Shown: one piece after another, positions 52,963 to 61,835 of the stretch
Layout of the letters: each line of letters starts with the position of its first letter
How positions within the stretch are numbered: the stretch's first letter is position 1
Assembly: GCA_951813065.1 (NCBI GenBank)
Contig: CATOTH010000010.1
Location: forward strand, 1 to 64,000
Direction of reading: 5' to 3'
From: an uncultured Bryobacterales bacterium
GTDB taxonomy: Bacteria; Acidobacteriota; Terriglobia; Bryobacterales; UBA6623
Length of the DNA stretch: 64,000 bases
Translations under genes and position numbers: made by a program
The notes under the pieces: generated by a model
Told to the model about the DNA's origin: nothing
The model's input: only the letters and a program-made list of their open reading frames with translations
The model's database searches: none

Positions 52963-55701
52963 TAGCGACCGGACATAGTTGATGCTGGAGGTTTCGAGCC
53001 AATGGGGGCTGCGGCTCACATTCGGTCTTGATGGTGCCGGATGGGCCTCCCGGAGACTGGGGGGCGAGAGGAGGGCGTACCAGCGCAGCACGACAGACGC
53101 GCGCATCGGCTGGAACCCGGTTGGTCCGTACGGCCAGAGTTGCCATTCCGGTCAGGGCGTTGCGAAGGGGTGCCATTCCGCCGTTGCGCCAGGGTTGGCA
53201 AGACGGATCAGCGGCGACCAGCGGGCAGGCTTCGGGCTGCGCTCAGGGATTTCCCGACGGAGCCCGCCTGCGGCCCGGCCGAGAGGATTCCCGACCCACG
53301 ACAGTGCCTCCGGGAGAGTGTTCTGCGCTCCCCCTGACGGTCCCCTACGGCGGCCCCCGCAGGGACTGCCGGTAGCGCACCATCGTTTGCAGTTGCCGGT
53401 ACGCCTGCCACAGCACCTCGTTCCCCGGCAGTTCCCGGTGTTTCTTCGGACGCCAGCCCCGCATGCGCGCCAGCAGCACGACCCAACTGCGAATGTCCGG
53501 TCCCACCGGCTGGCCCCGCTCCCGCGGCGGCCGCAACCGCTCCGCCTCCGTGACGCCCTCGATCACCGCCAGCTCGTCCGCCGTGAGCACCGTCTCCGCC
53601 GGCGTCTCCGGCGCGTCCCGCGCGTAGCGGTCCAGGCTGAACACCCGCCAGGCCGTGATCACGTCGAACACCAGGCACTTGCCCAGTGCCTCCGCGTCCC
53701 GCAGCCGCCGGTCCTCGATCCGCGTGCCCGTCTTGAGCAGCCGAAAATACTCCTCAATCCCCCAGCGCCGCTCGTACCAGCTCACGATGCGCTCCGCCCA
53801 CTGCGCTGTCGCCGCCCCCTCGCTCGACAGCAGCAGCCACTCCAAACCCTCCTCCCCGGGAGGCGGGTCCGGCTCCAGCACCCGCACCAGCCACGCCGGC
53901 AACGGCGCCACCTCCCCGGCCCGCTCCTTCGGCGGCAGCACCGCCACCGGCCCAATCCGGATCTCCGTCACCGCCGTGCGCTTCTCCCGCGCCCGCGCCC
54001 CCCCTTGCGACTCGATCTCCACCTTGCGGCCCGTCACCAGCGCCTGCTCGAAGTCCGGCTGCGCCTCGATCGGCCGGATCATTTCCGACCGGACCGCCGC
54101 GTCCCACACCCGCACCTTGCGCTGCCGCCCCAGGTGCACCCGCACCAGCAGCCCGGCCTCCGCGGCCCGCTCCGCCTGCCGTTCGAACAACTCGAAGATG
54201 TCGCTCTCGCGGTCCCCCACCACTACCACCCGCGTCTGCGGGCTGCAGCGCCCCAGCTGCTGGCCCTGCTCGAACCCCCGGAACCAGCGTCGGCTCTCCT
54301 TCTCCCGCTCCGCCGCCTGGCCCGGATCCTGCTCCGGCCGCGCCCAGCGCTCCAGCCCGCTCACCCCCAGCGGACGCCCGCCTTCGGTGAACCCCACCGC
54401 CGCGTGCACGAACAGCCCCCGGGAACTGCTCGCTCGGTCCTGCAACGGCCCCAACCCGCGCGTCACCCCCCGCAGATTCGTGTAGTTCAGCGTCGTCGTG
54501 TCCTGCACCAGCAAGACCGTCGACTCCACCTGCACCCGCTCCAGCAACGCCTCCCGGTGTGGTTGCAGAATGTCCGCCGCGCTCATCCTGCCATTGTGCA
54601 AGAGGCGCGTCGCCGCCCGCAGTGCCGCCGGGTGCGGGAAGATCGCCGGCAGATCCTCCCCCGGATGCCGCTCCCAGCTCTGCCCCATCTGCTCCAGCCG
54701 CTCCCGCAGCCGCCCGTCCGGCAGGTCCGAGCGCAGGTACTCCCGCCGGGCCCAGCTCGCCTCCGCGTCCAACACCAACTCCGGGTACTGCCCCAGCGTC
54801 TGCTCCGGCTGCTGGCACAGCTTTTGCTGCCAGTCCGGCTCCAAACCCCGCAGCCAGACCGTCTTCGCCTCCACCGCTCCGCCCGCTCCCGGCGGCCGCC
54901 CCCGCGTGGCTCCCACGCACTGCCAGCCGGCCGCCTTGTAACTCGTGCCCGGCCGCGAACTTTGCACACAGGTCTCCACCATCCAGGGCCGCACGCCGTG
55001 TGCTTGCTGCCAGTCCCGGGCCAGTCTCTGGAGCGTCTTGCCCAACACGTGCGAGGCCAGGTTCTTGACCTGCACGCCCGCGACCAGCACAAAGCGGTCG
55101 TTGCTCAGGATCCGCTCGATGTGCGCTCCGCGCGTGCGGTCGTCCCACCCCAGGAAGGCATCGCGCGGCCCCAGCCGGAACGGCGCCGCCACGAACGAGA
55201 GCACACCCAGCGTCCCGCCAGCGGCTGCCAGCAGATAGCTCAGCCGACAGCCGGGGGCCCGGGCCGGACCCAGCGGATGGTGCTGGTCGAGCAGTGCGGC
55301 GCACAGCCGCCGCTGCGCCGCGGTGCGGGCCCAGTGCACGCTGACCTCGCCGAGTTCCGCCAGCGAGCCGGTGAAGCCGGTCGACGGCCCCGGCGGGTCC
55401 GGGCTGGACCGCGGGCGACAGGCGGGTGGACCCGGCTGGGCCTCAGGCAGTGGCAGGTCCAGTTGGGCGGCCAGCGTAGGCAGCACCTTGCGCGCCGAGG
55501 CCGTGCAATACTCGCCTTTGGGATTGCGCCAGTCCTCCCGCTCGCAGATCCCGCGACCCAGGGCCGCGCGCGACAGCTGGCCTCGCTGCAAGGCCTCTCG
55601 CAGCCAAGCGATCGTCTGCGGACGGAAAATACGGAGGCCTACCCGCACTACCCCCGTTCTACACAGAACACCGTGCCTGTGTCAAGTGTGTCCGGTCGCT
55701 A
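52963..55701 (-). mobile_element. Complete IS with 11-bp target duplication and a DruA-fused transposase
   Basis: Inverted repeats TAGCGACCGGACA are perfect over 13 bases at 52963-52975 and, as complement, at 55689-55701, with further partial match inside. The direct repeat GGCACAGCTTC (11 bases) flanks the element at 52952-52962 and 55702-55712. The length, 2739 bases, covers one large gene and about 370 bases of non-coding sequence at the left end (52976-53344), where no gene is supported. The insertion is directly upstream of mntA-hepT. Confidence 0.92.
53345..55648 (-). CDS. Transposase with N-terminal DruA/DUF4338-like and C-terminal Tn5/IS4-like domains
   Basis: 767 residues from GTG 55648. 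Residues about 1-290 resemble DUF4338 (DruA, a component of Druantia defence systems): LSRAALGRGICEREDWRNPKGEYC, VHWARTAAQRRLCAALLDQHHPLG, APGCRLSYLLAA, FLGWDDRTRGAHIERILSNDRFVL. The C-terminal part is a Tn5/IS4-type DDE transposase: first Asp in LLVQDTTTLNYT, second in VVVGDRESDIFELF, and the YREK signature YERRWGIEEYFRLLKTG giving the catalytic Glu. It is intact with perfect element ends, so it may still be active. I recall DUF4338-transposase fusions in other bacteria; whether the DruA-like domain binds DNA is unknown. Confidence 0.85.
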   Translation of the reverse strand: MRVGLRIFRPQTIAWLREALQRGQLSRAALGRGICEREDWRNPKGEYCTASARKVLPTLAAQLDLPLPEAQPGPPACRPRSSPDPPGPSTGFTGSLAELGEVSVHWARTAAQRRLCAALLDQHHPLGPARAPGCRLSYLLAAAGGTLGVLSFVAAPFRLGPRDAFLGWDDRTRGAHIERILSNDRFVLVAGVQVKNLASHVLGKTLQRLARDWQQAHGVRPWMVETCVQSSRPGTSYKAAGWQCVGATRGRPPGAGGAVEAKTVWLRGLEPDWQQKLCQQPEQTLGQYPELVLDAEASWARREYLRSDLPDGRLRERLEQMGQSWERHPGEDLPAIFPHPAALRAATRLLHNGRMSAADILQPHREALLERVQVESTVLLVQDTTTLNYTNLRGVTRGLGPLQDRASSSRGLFVHAAVGFTEGGRPLGVSGLERWARPEQDPGQAAEREKESRRWFRGFEQGQQLGRCSPQTRVVVVGDRESDIFELFERQAERAAEAGLLVRVHLGRQRKVRVWDAAVRSEMIRPIEAQPDFEQALVTGRKVEIESQGGARAREKRTAVTEIRIGPVAVLPPKERAGEVAPLPAWLVRVLEPDPPPGEEGLEWLLLSSEGAATAQWAERIVSWYERRWGIEEYFRLLKTGTRIEDRRLRDAEALGKCLVFDVITAWRVFSLDRYARDAPETPAETVLTADELAVIEGVTEAERLRPPRERGQPVGPDIRSWVVLLARMRGWRPKKHRELPGNEVLWQAYRQLQTMVRYRQSLRGPP

Positions 55702-55712
55702 GGCACAGCTTC

Positions 55713-56295
55713 TACCCCTAGCCCATCCGTGATAGTAGCAGCGGACCGACGTGGCCACATGGCAAGCGTCGCACGAGTGACGTGGCGATGAACGGCGCCG
55801 ACCGTCCCTCGCCGCCATCCGTAGCTCAGCTGCCGATTCGCAACTGTAGGGGACAGTTCCACCGCGCCCACACCGCCCGCCTAGGCCAAGAACGCGCCGC
55901 CCACACGGCCCACACGCTGTCGCGCACGATCTATGCCATCCTGCGCGACGACCACCCCAACGGAACTCGCATGTCGACAATCGGCGGCTGCTAGCCGGGG
56001 TATCGATCAGGGACATCAGTTTGCTGCTCATCCATGCAATAGCACTGCTTTGGCCTATGCGGCATTATGCAGTCCATTGGACGGCACTTCCGCCCACTTC
56101 GATCATGGGCCCTCCCCAAGGTATTTCGATGAAACTGGAGACCATGTTTAACAGTCACCCGGTAAGCAACAAAACAAGACCAAGGTTTGTCTTACATCGA
56201 TTCCGAGGGTTGATGTCCATGAGGTTTCGCGGTTGTCAAGGAGGTCGCTGACCGAAGCGTGGATCCTCCGCCGCCGGGAGGTCGAGCGGCTCACC
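55713..56295. other. Spacer downstream of the IS without a supported gene
   Basis: Short frames on both strands. One, 55782-55994 on the plus strand, ends with RTIYAILRDDHPNG and might be a transposase tail, but the evidence is too thin to call. No repeat or RNA gene seen. Confidence 0.3.
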
Positions 56296-56889
56296 CTATT
56301 GAGCAAGGCGAGCATCTATTGCAGGATGCGGAGCGGGACGAGCCAGAGAGGTATGCGCAACACTCTCATCCAGAACGATCAACAATGCTCCACGATCAGC
56401 CCGCGCTGCGAGCCTGTACAGCAAAACCGGAACAGCCACAAGAACTGCATAGAAGCCTGCGGAACCGACAGGGTGGGGCGGCTCCCCGCAACCACCCGCA
56501 ACACTGCAACCGATGTACCAGGATCCTAAGGCAACGCCGAGCCCGGCCGGAACGCCTCCCGCCAGGGCAAGCACTCGATGCCGGTGGCCGCGTGCCTTGC
56601 GAGGCACGAGGCGGATCGAATGAATCGCGGTTCGGTCGATGAGAGTTGCTGTTCCATTCCGTTCGAGCGTGAGTCCGGCGGTAGTCGTTCCGGACACATG
56701 TCCCTTCATCTTCTTGTTCGATTTCAACTGGATCTGGAGCTTGGGGCGAAAATCAGGCTGAGCCAGCATCGTGCTGGTTTCTCCCCAGCCTGCTCGTACG
56801 ACGATTGTTCTTGCATCAAGCGCAATTGGACCGTAGGAAGAAATGATCATCGCAACAGGTAAAGCCAGGGAGCACCGTTGCATGGACAT
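56296..56889 (-). CDS. Small membrane-associated hypothetical protein
   Basis: About 197 residues from ATG 56889. Begins with a hydrophobic signal-like stretch (CSLALPVAMIISSYGPIALDA), then a beta-rich middle with KLQIQLKSNKKMKGHVSGTTTAGLTLERNGTATLIDRTAIHSIRLVPRK, a pattern resembling small SH3/Sm-like repeats that I associate with acidobacterial exported proteins. This is followed by two hydrophobic segments (HRVLALAGGVPAGLGVALGSWYIG and SAGFYAVLVAVPVLLYRLA) likely crossing the membrane. Function unknown. Monocistronic. Confidence 0.6.
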   Translation of the reverse strand: MSMQRCSLALPVAMIISSYGPIALDARTIVVRAGWGETSTMLAQPDFRPKLQIQLKSNKKMKGHVSGTTTAGLTLERNGTATLIDRTAIHSIRLVPRKARGHRHRVLALAGGVPAGLGVALGSWYIGCSVAGGCGEPPHPVGSAGFYAVLVAVPVLLYRLAARADRGALLIVLDESVAHTSLARPAPHPAIDARLAQ

Positions 56890-57591
56890 CACTGATTCTA
56901 GCCGCCACCCGCGTCCAACTGCCGGGCAGTGTTCGAAGCGAATCGTTGGTGCGGCGGGGCTGACCACCTATCAACCCATCGCGGCCGGACTCGATGGGCA
57001 TCACCTTCCTGAGACGGCGCCGATGGACGGCGAAGATGGTCGCCGAACTGCAGGCTGGAACGAACTCGCGCGCGACCTCGCCCGCGCCGCCGAAGAGAAG
57101 CGGCGACGCAAACCGTACGGACATCTGCAAGATTCCGCTACCAGCCCCTCGATCGGCGGGGAACACGCTTGACATCAATCACGGAAGGCTCCGCCGTCGC
57201 ACGGCACGCCCGTAGGCCCTGCGCCAGGCTCCGGTGCTGGTCGAACAGCGACCGGTAATCAGCGCCATTGGTGCCCGGCGGTGCAACGGCAACTACGGGG
57301 GCCAGGAGATCCAGTCGGGAGTCTAGGGTGACATTTTGCCGTATCTCAAAGGCCTCGACGCCTTGGCGCTCGCTCCTCGCCGGTCTGTGCCAGGGATCGT
57401 GAAACAGCAAGGAAACTGGCACCGTGTACATCGTGCGACCCGCAGGGCAGAATGACTTTTACTAAGGTGAGACAAGGCCACGCTGGAGCAGTCGGCGAAT
57501 GCTGATTCCCCGGATGGCCGACTCGGGTGGCGCGCCGTCGGCAGTGGAGAGATCGGGCTCGATCGGACGGGCACCCAACGGAGGTCGATTC
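56890..57591. other. Spacer with no supported gene, ending in an AlbA-type gene leader
   Basis: On the minus strand 57431-57138 encodes FEIRQNVTLDSRLDLLAPVVAVAPPGTNGADYRSLFDQHRSLAQGLRACRATAEPSV, which looks coding but is short and has no recognisable family; it may be a remnant. The last bases (GGAGGTCGATTC) form the Shine-Dalgarno region of the next gene. Confidence 0.3.
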
Positions 57592-59373
57592 ATGACCCGG
57601 AGCCGAAGAAGCGGAGAGGTAGTTGCGAACGCAGATGAGCTCGAAGCCCTGATCGCTCTTGGCGAGGGCTTCACAACCGAGTTCAAGCGGGCAGACGCAT
57701 CCAGCCTCGGACGGGAGATCTGCGCGTTCGCGAATGCAACGGGGGGCGTGATTCTGATCGGTGTCACCGACCGCGGAGAGATTGTGGGAGTTGGTGATCA
57801 CAATGCGTTGAAGTCTAAGGTCCAATCAGTCGCCCGGTCGGCCGATCCGCCGATCGCCATCGATGTGAGCTCGGTCAACGAGGTGTTGTGCGCGACGGTC
57901 CCGGAGCAGCACAGCAAGCCCTATTCTTTTGGCGGCAGATTTTTCTTGCGGGTCGGTGCCACTTCCCAGCAGATGTCGAGAGACGAGATTCGCGAGTTCT
58001 TTTTCCAGGAGGGCCTTGTCCGATTCGACGAAGCGCCCTGCCGGGAATTCAGCTTCGAGGGCGATCTCTCCTCCAAGAACTGGACGCAGTTCTCGCAACG
58101 CGCGAGGATTCCCGGGGGCATGGACGCGATCAGTGCTCTGCGGAATCTGCATTTGTTGAACGACGGGAAAATGACGAACGCAGGGGCATGGCTTCTCGCC
58201 GACGATATCGGGCGATTTCGCTTGCAGGCGGGTATGACCTGCGCAGTCTTTCGCGGAACGACAAAGACCCACATTCTCGACCGCAAGGAGTTCACGCGTG
58301 ACCTTGTTTCGAATTTCGAAGACTCGATGGCATACCTGCAAGCGAAGCTGAACACGGCCCTAATACCGAACGCTCTGGGAAGGGACGAGCGGCTGGAGCT
58401 TCCCGAAGACGCATTGCGGGAAGCGCTAGTCAACGCCATTGCGCATCGAGACTACAGATCGACGGCGAGCGTGCAGACCTACATCTTCCATGATCGCCTG
58501 GAGATCGTGAGCCCGGGCGGCTTGCCGGCCGGGATGCGCGAAGAGGATCTGGGCACGAGGAGTGTCCCCCGGAACCCGCTGCTCTTCGGCGTGCTCTACC
58601 GGATGGGGCTGGTCGAACAGATCGGAAGCGGCATCCGGCGAATCCGTCAGCTATGCCGCGACTACGACGCCCCCGAGCCGATGATCGAAGTCTCCGAGCA
58701 TTGGTTTTCGACGACGTTCATCCGATCCGTAGAATCCGCAAGCGGCACGGGCAGCAATTATCCCGTATCTGGCGAATCCCCCAAGGGGGATGAGGGAACC
58801 CCGCAAGTAGCACCGCAAGTCAAGGCCCTTGTCAGAGCACTCGACGGCGAGCGGACGAGAGCGGAAATCCTGGCGGACCTGGGGTTGAAGGATCGGTTGC
58901 ATCTAGCGTCGCATTACCTGAGGCCTGCTCTGGCCGGAGGCCTCGTTGAAATGACTCATCCGGACAGCCCTAGGAGCCGCAAGCAGAAGTACCGGCTAAC
59001 GGACAAGGGCCGGGCGCTGAAAGGGCGCCTGAGTCCGCCTAGCGAGGCGATAGACAGGAAAGCGCTTCAGGCAGCGCAGCAAGTGCCTAAGGGGGACCCA
59101 TCATGTACCCATCATGTACCCACCATGTCACCCGCATGCACCCCGCAAGTCGCAAGCCTCGTCCGCGCACTCGATGGGGAGCGGACGAGATCGGAAATCC
59201 AACAGATCCTCGACCTTCGCGATCGGACTAATCTCGCTACGAATTACCTGGCACCGGCGATTGCCGACGGGCTGGTCGAGATGACCCTGCCAAACAAGCC
59301 CCGGAGTAGCAAGCAGCAATACCGGCTGACCATCGCGGGCCGATCTTTGCGGGATCGGTTGCGAAAGCAGTGA
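57592..59373 (+). CDS. AlbA/Schlafen-type (AAA_4) regulator with duplicated winged-helix tail
   Basis: 593 residues from ATG 57592, preceded by GGAGG. Residues about 15-135 form the Schlafen-like AlbA_2/AAA_4 fold: EFKRADASSLGREICAFANATGGVILIGVTDRGEIVG. The middle contains the HATPase-like region of the same family (LPEDALREALVNAIAHRDY, DRLEIVSPGGLP, RNPLLFGVLYRMGLVEQIGSGIRRI). The C-terminus carries two copies of a roughly 70-residue winged-helix unit, each starting with (P/S)QV..LVRALDGERTR.EI and continuing with L..R..LA..YL.PA...GLVEMT.P..PRS.KQ.YRLT. The duplication is visible in the DNA (58800-59040 and 59130-59370). Proteins of this type are often transcriptional regulators or defence-linked; the ligand is unknown. 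Confidence 0.88.
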   Translation: MTRSRRSGEVVANADELEALIALGEGFTTEFKRADASSLGREICAFANATGGVILIGVTDRGEIVGVGDHNALKSKVQSVARSADPPIAIDVSSVNEVLCATVPEQHSKPYSFGGRFFLRVGATSQQMSRDEIREFFFQEGLVRFDEAPCREFSFEGDLSSKNWTQFSQRARIPGGMDAISALRNLHLLNDGKMTNAGAWLLADDIGRFRLQAGMTCAVFRGTTKTHILDRKEFTRDLVSNFEDSMAYLQAKLNTALIPNALGRDERLELPEDALREALVNAIAHRDYRSTASVQTYIFHDRLEIVSPGGLPAGMREEDLGTRSVPRNPLLFGVLYRMGLVEQIGSGIRRIRQLCRDYDAPEPMIEVSEHWFSTTFIRSVESASGTGSNYPVSGESPKGDEGTPQVAPQVKALVRALDGERTRAEILADLGLKDRLHLASHYLRPALAGGLVEMTHPDSPRSRKQKYRLTDKGRALKGRLSPPSEAIDRKALQAAQQVPKGDPSCTHHVPTMSPACTPQVASLVRALDGERTRSEIQQILDLRDRTNLATNYLAPAIADGLVEMTLPNKPRSSKQQYRLTIAGRSLRDRLRKQ

Positions 59374-59703
59374 TCCGGGCATCGGTGTTTGTTGTTGCGC
59401 CTAGGCATGGATGGGGTGCCTTGGACTGTTGACCAAGTCAGTCGGCCTTGTCGCCGAGCCGATCCCAGAGGACACGGTTTCGCTGGTGCCGGAGGCTCTT
59501 GTCTTGCGTTTCCAAACGCAATTGGACACAGGGTGTCCAGCGACAGTTAGAACGCGCCGGCAAGAATATATTGTCGCTGAGCAGGCAAGTGACGCTGAGA
59601 CACCTTCGGCGCCGCCCGCAAGTGCCGCGGCGGGTTGCCGCCAACTGTTGCAATGGCCCTGATCGACAAAGACCTGCGTCACCCGATGAGCGGTCGCTGT
59701 CGA
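59374..59703. repeat. Spacer with a 13-bp inverted repeat and a short element-like repeat
   Basis: GCCCTGATCGACA at 59656-59668 is repeated in inverse orientation at 59698-59710, overlapping the 3' end of the DUF4143 gene. A 25-base sequence GGCAAGAATATATTGTCGCTGAGCA (59559-59583) recurs with two bases missing at 61582-61604, on the other side of that gene. Nothing else is supported. Confidence 0.6.
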
Positions 59704-61044
59704 TCAGGGCGATTCCCATAGCCAGCGGATTGGCACAGCGTACAGTCGATCGCCGAACGGGGTACAGGTTTCGCCGTCATAGAGGACGACCCCTCGAGCA
59801 AAGCGGTCGCCGACAGCAGTTTGGAGTTTTCGCAAGCCCGTGAAGTCACCGTGCCGCACCGTGCCGGACGCCTTGACTTCCACTCCGGCGACGGCACCGG
59901 CGGGTTGCTCGATCACAATGTCGACCTCGGCGCCGTCCTTGTTGCGAAAGTGAAAGAATTCGGCGGGTTGGTCGTACCAGCTCGCCTGTCGGCGCACTTC
60001 TTGGTACACGAACGTTTCCAGAAGCTGTCCAAGCAGCGGTTTGTTGGCCGCCAATGTCGAGGTGTCGGCACCCAGCAGTGCAGCGCAGATCCCTGCATCG
60101 ACCAAATGCAACTTCGGGCGTTTGACGATTCGCTTCACGCGATTGCTGCGCCATGCCGGCAGTCTCTCCAGCAAGAAGAGCCTCTCGAGAAGCGTCACGT
60201 AGGTGCCGATAGCCGGTCTGGTGAGTTCGAAGTGAGAGGCGAGGTCGCTTAGGTTGAACAGTTGAGCGGTCTGCGATGCAGCAGCGCTCAAGAGTCTTGG
60301 CAAGACGTCGAGCGAGCGAATCCGGCTCATATCGCGCACGTTTTGCTGAATGAGAGTCTCGATGTAGTTGCGATACCAGTTGGCCCGACGCCTCTCGGTT
60401 GGTGCTGCAAGGGCCGGAGGGAAGCCACCGGCGACGACTTTCTCAATGAGACGCAATCCAAGCCGTTCGGACTGTGACACTCGAAACCCGTCGCCGAACA
60501 GAGCGCCGAGGAAGCCGGACGGCTGATTCGGAGTAAGCGATTGCCCCTCTAGCTCGACCTGCGCCAACGGGTGCAATCGAACGATCTGCAGGCGTCCCGC
60601 CAGCGATTCCGACAACTGTGGAACCAACAGCACGTTGGAGGAGCCTGTCATGAGAAAGCGTCCCGGCACCCGGCGACGATCCACGGCGAGCTTAATGGCC
60701 CCAAACAACTCCGGAACACGCTGGACCTCGTCCAAGATGACACGCTCGGGCAAAGCGGCCACAAATCCCATTGGGTCATCCCGGGCGCCGTCTTTGGCCG
60801 CCAGGTCGTCAAAACTGACGTACTGGTAGTCTCGGTGTTCTTGGGAATACCTCCAACTCAGCCGATTGCCTCGCCATGTCATGTGTGAGCCTCGCCAGGT
60901 AAGGTGCCGTGGAGCGCAAGTGAACTGCGCCAGAGTCGTCTTGCCGCACTGACGCGGTCCGTGAATCAGCACAACCGGCGAGTCCTCTAGTGCTTCGCCA
61001 AGACGACGCTCAATCGATCGTGGATAGAAGTGTGTCCCGGGCAC
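59704..61044 (-). CDS. AAA ATPase with DUF4143 C-terminal domain
   Basis: About 446 residues from GTG 61044 (V-PGTHFYPRSIERRL); sequence upstream to 61275 is open but not family-like. The N-terminal AAA part has Walker A HGPRQCGKTTLAQF and Walker B VILDEVQRVPELF, with TGSSNVLLV as the sensor region. The C-terminal DUF4143 module follows (KPLLGQLLETFVYQEVRRQ, FFHFRNKDGAEVDIVIEQPAGAVAGVEVKAS), which has nuclease-fold-like D/E-x-K residues. Between Walker A and the VSFDD strand there is an insertion with the near-repeat TWRGSHMTWRGNRLSWR. The biological role of the family is unknown. Confidence 0.9.
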   Translation of the reverse strand: MPGTHFYPRSIERRLGEALEDSPVVLIHGPRQCGKTTLAQFTCAPRHLTWRGSHMTWRGNRLSWRYSQEHRDYQYVSFDDLAAKDGARDDPMGFVAALPERVILDEVQRVPELFGAIKLAVDRRRVPGRFLMTGSSNVLLVPQLSESLAGRLQIVRLHPLAQVELEGQSLTPNQPSGFLGALFGDGFRVSQSERLGLRLIEKVVAGGFPPALAAPTERRRANWYRNYIETLIQQNVRDMSRIRSLDVLPRLLSAAASQTAQLFNLSDLASHFELTRPAIGTYVTLLERLFLLERLPAWRSNRVKRIVKRPKLHLVDAGICAALLGADTSTLAANKPLLGQLLETFVYQEVRRQASWYDQPAEFFHFRNKDGAEVDIVIEQPAGAVAGVEVKASGTVRHGDFTGLRKLQTAVGDRFARGVVLYDGETCTPFGDRLYAVPIRWLWESP

Positions 61045-61835
61045 CGTCTCATTGTAAGCGTGAGTAGCGTCCAAATGAAAGGTTTCATATCGGCTAATTG
61101 AAATTTTGAGCGAGTTTCGTTGTGATAGCGGTGCAAAGAACCCGCTCGTAGCGGTTCGTCTCGGGCAAGGCGCCTGCCAGGGGCTCCGGGACATAGTACG
61201 AGTTACCCGTGGTGGCCGCCACGACATGCTGTGCCCCGAATTCTTCAGATCGCCACACGCAGTGTGTCCGGTCACTCAGAATGTCCCCGCCACGTTCGGC
61301 AACCGCTCACGCAGCCCTACCCGCAGCTGGGACGAATTCTTGGCAGCGGCCGTTGAGAAGCCTCTCACCCGGGTGACGAGGTGCTGTGGTCTAACCATGC
61401 GCAAGCGCAGAGGATGCTGTACTTCTGGCTGACCACGGGCGCTGACAACTCCAGCGTCACATGAGCTGACTACTAGGCGTATTGGCCCGTTCCACGCCAA
61501 ACACGCCACGTTCCGCACTACTTGCTGATCAACTGCGCCTAGTGGCCTTGGACGTCTATGGGAGCATCTGGATTTGGAGGCGGCAAGAATATTGTCGCTG
61601 AGCAACAGGGTTTCCACTTGGAATCACTTGACTACCTACTGGCGAGGCTACGCCACAGACCAACAAGGGGAGACATGGAATGCTCGGAACCCGACGTCGA
61701 TCATCAACGCCATGACCACGAGACTTGTGGATTGCGGGTCTGGATGGAAGATTGAGGGTATGAGCCGAGGCATATTGAGGCACCGACCCTCATCCTCACG
61801 ATAGAAGGACGATTTTGCGGGACGGCGCCTCGACT
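61045..61835. other. Long spacer between the DUF4143 ATPase and Uma2 genes
   Basis: The only structured feature is the 23-base partner of the spacer repeat at 59559-59583 (61582-61604). Several short frames exist, none with a recognisable domain. The stretch 61276-61450 is relatively GC-rich and could be further remnant DNA. Confidence 0.3.

Noticed and set aside
53754..55304. A 516-codon minus-strand frame in another register of the transposase
   Set aside because: Very Gly/Ala-rich translation without motifs; overlaps the true transposase frame.
52979..55702. A 907-codon plus-strand open frame
   Set aside because: It lies antisense to the transposase in high-GC DNA; its translation is a monotonous Arg/Pro/His-rich string without domains, and the minus-strand frame has clear transposase motifs.
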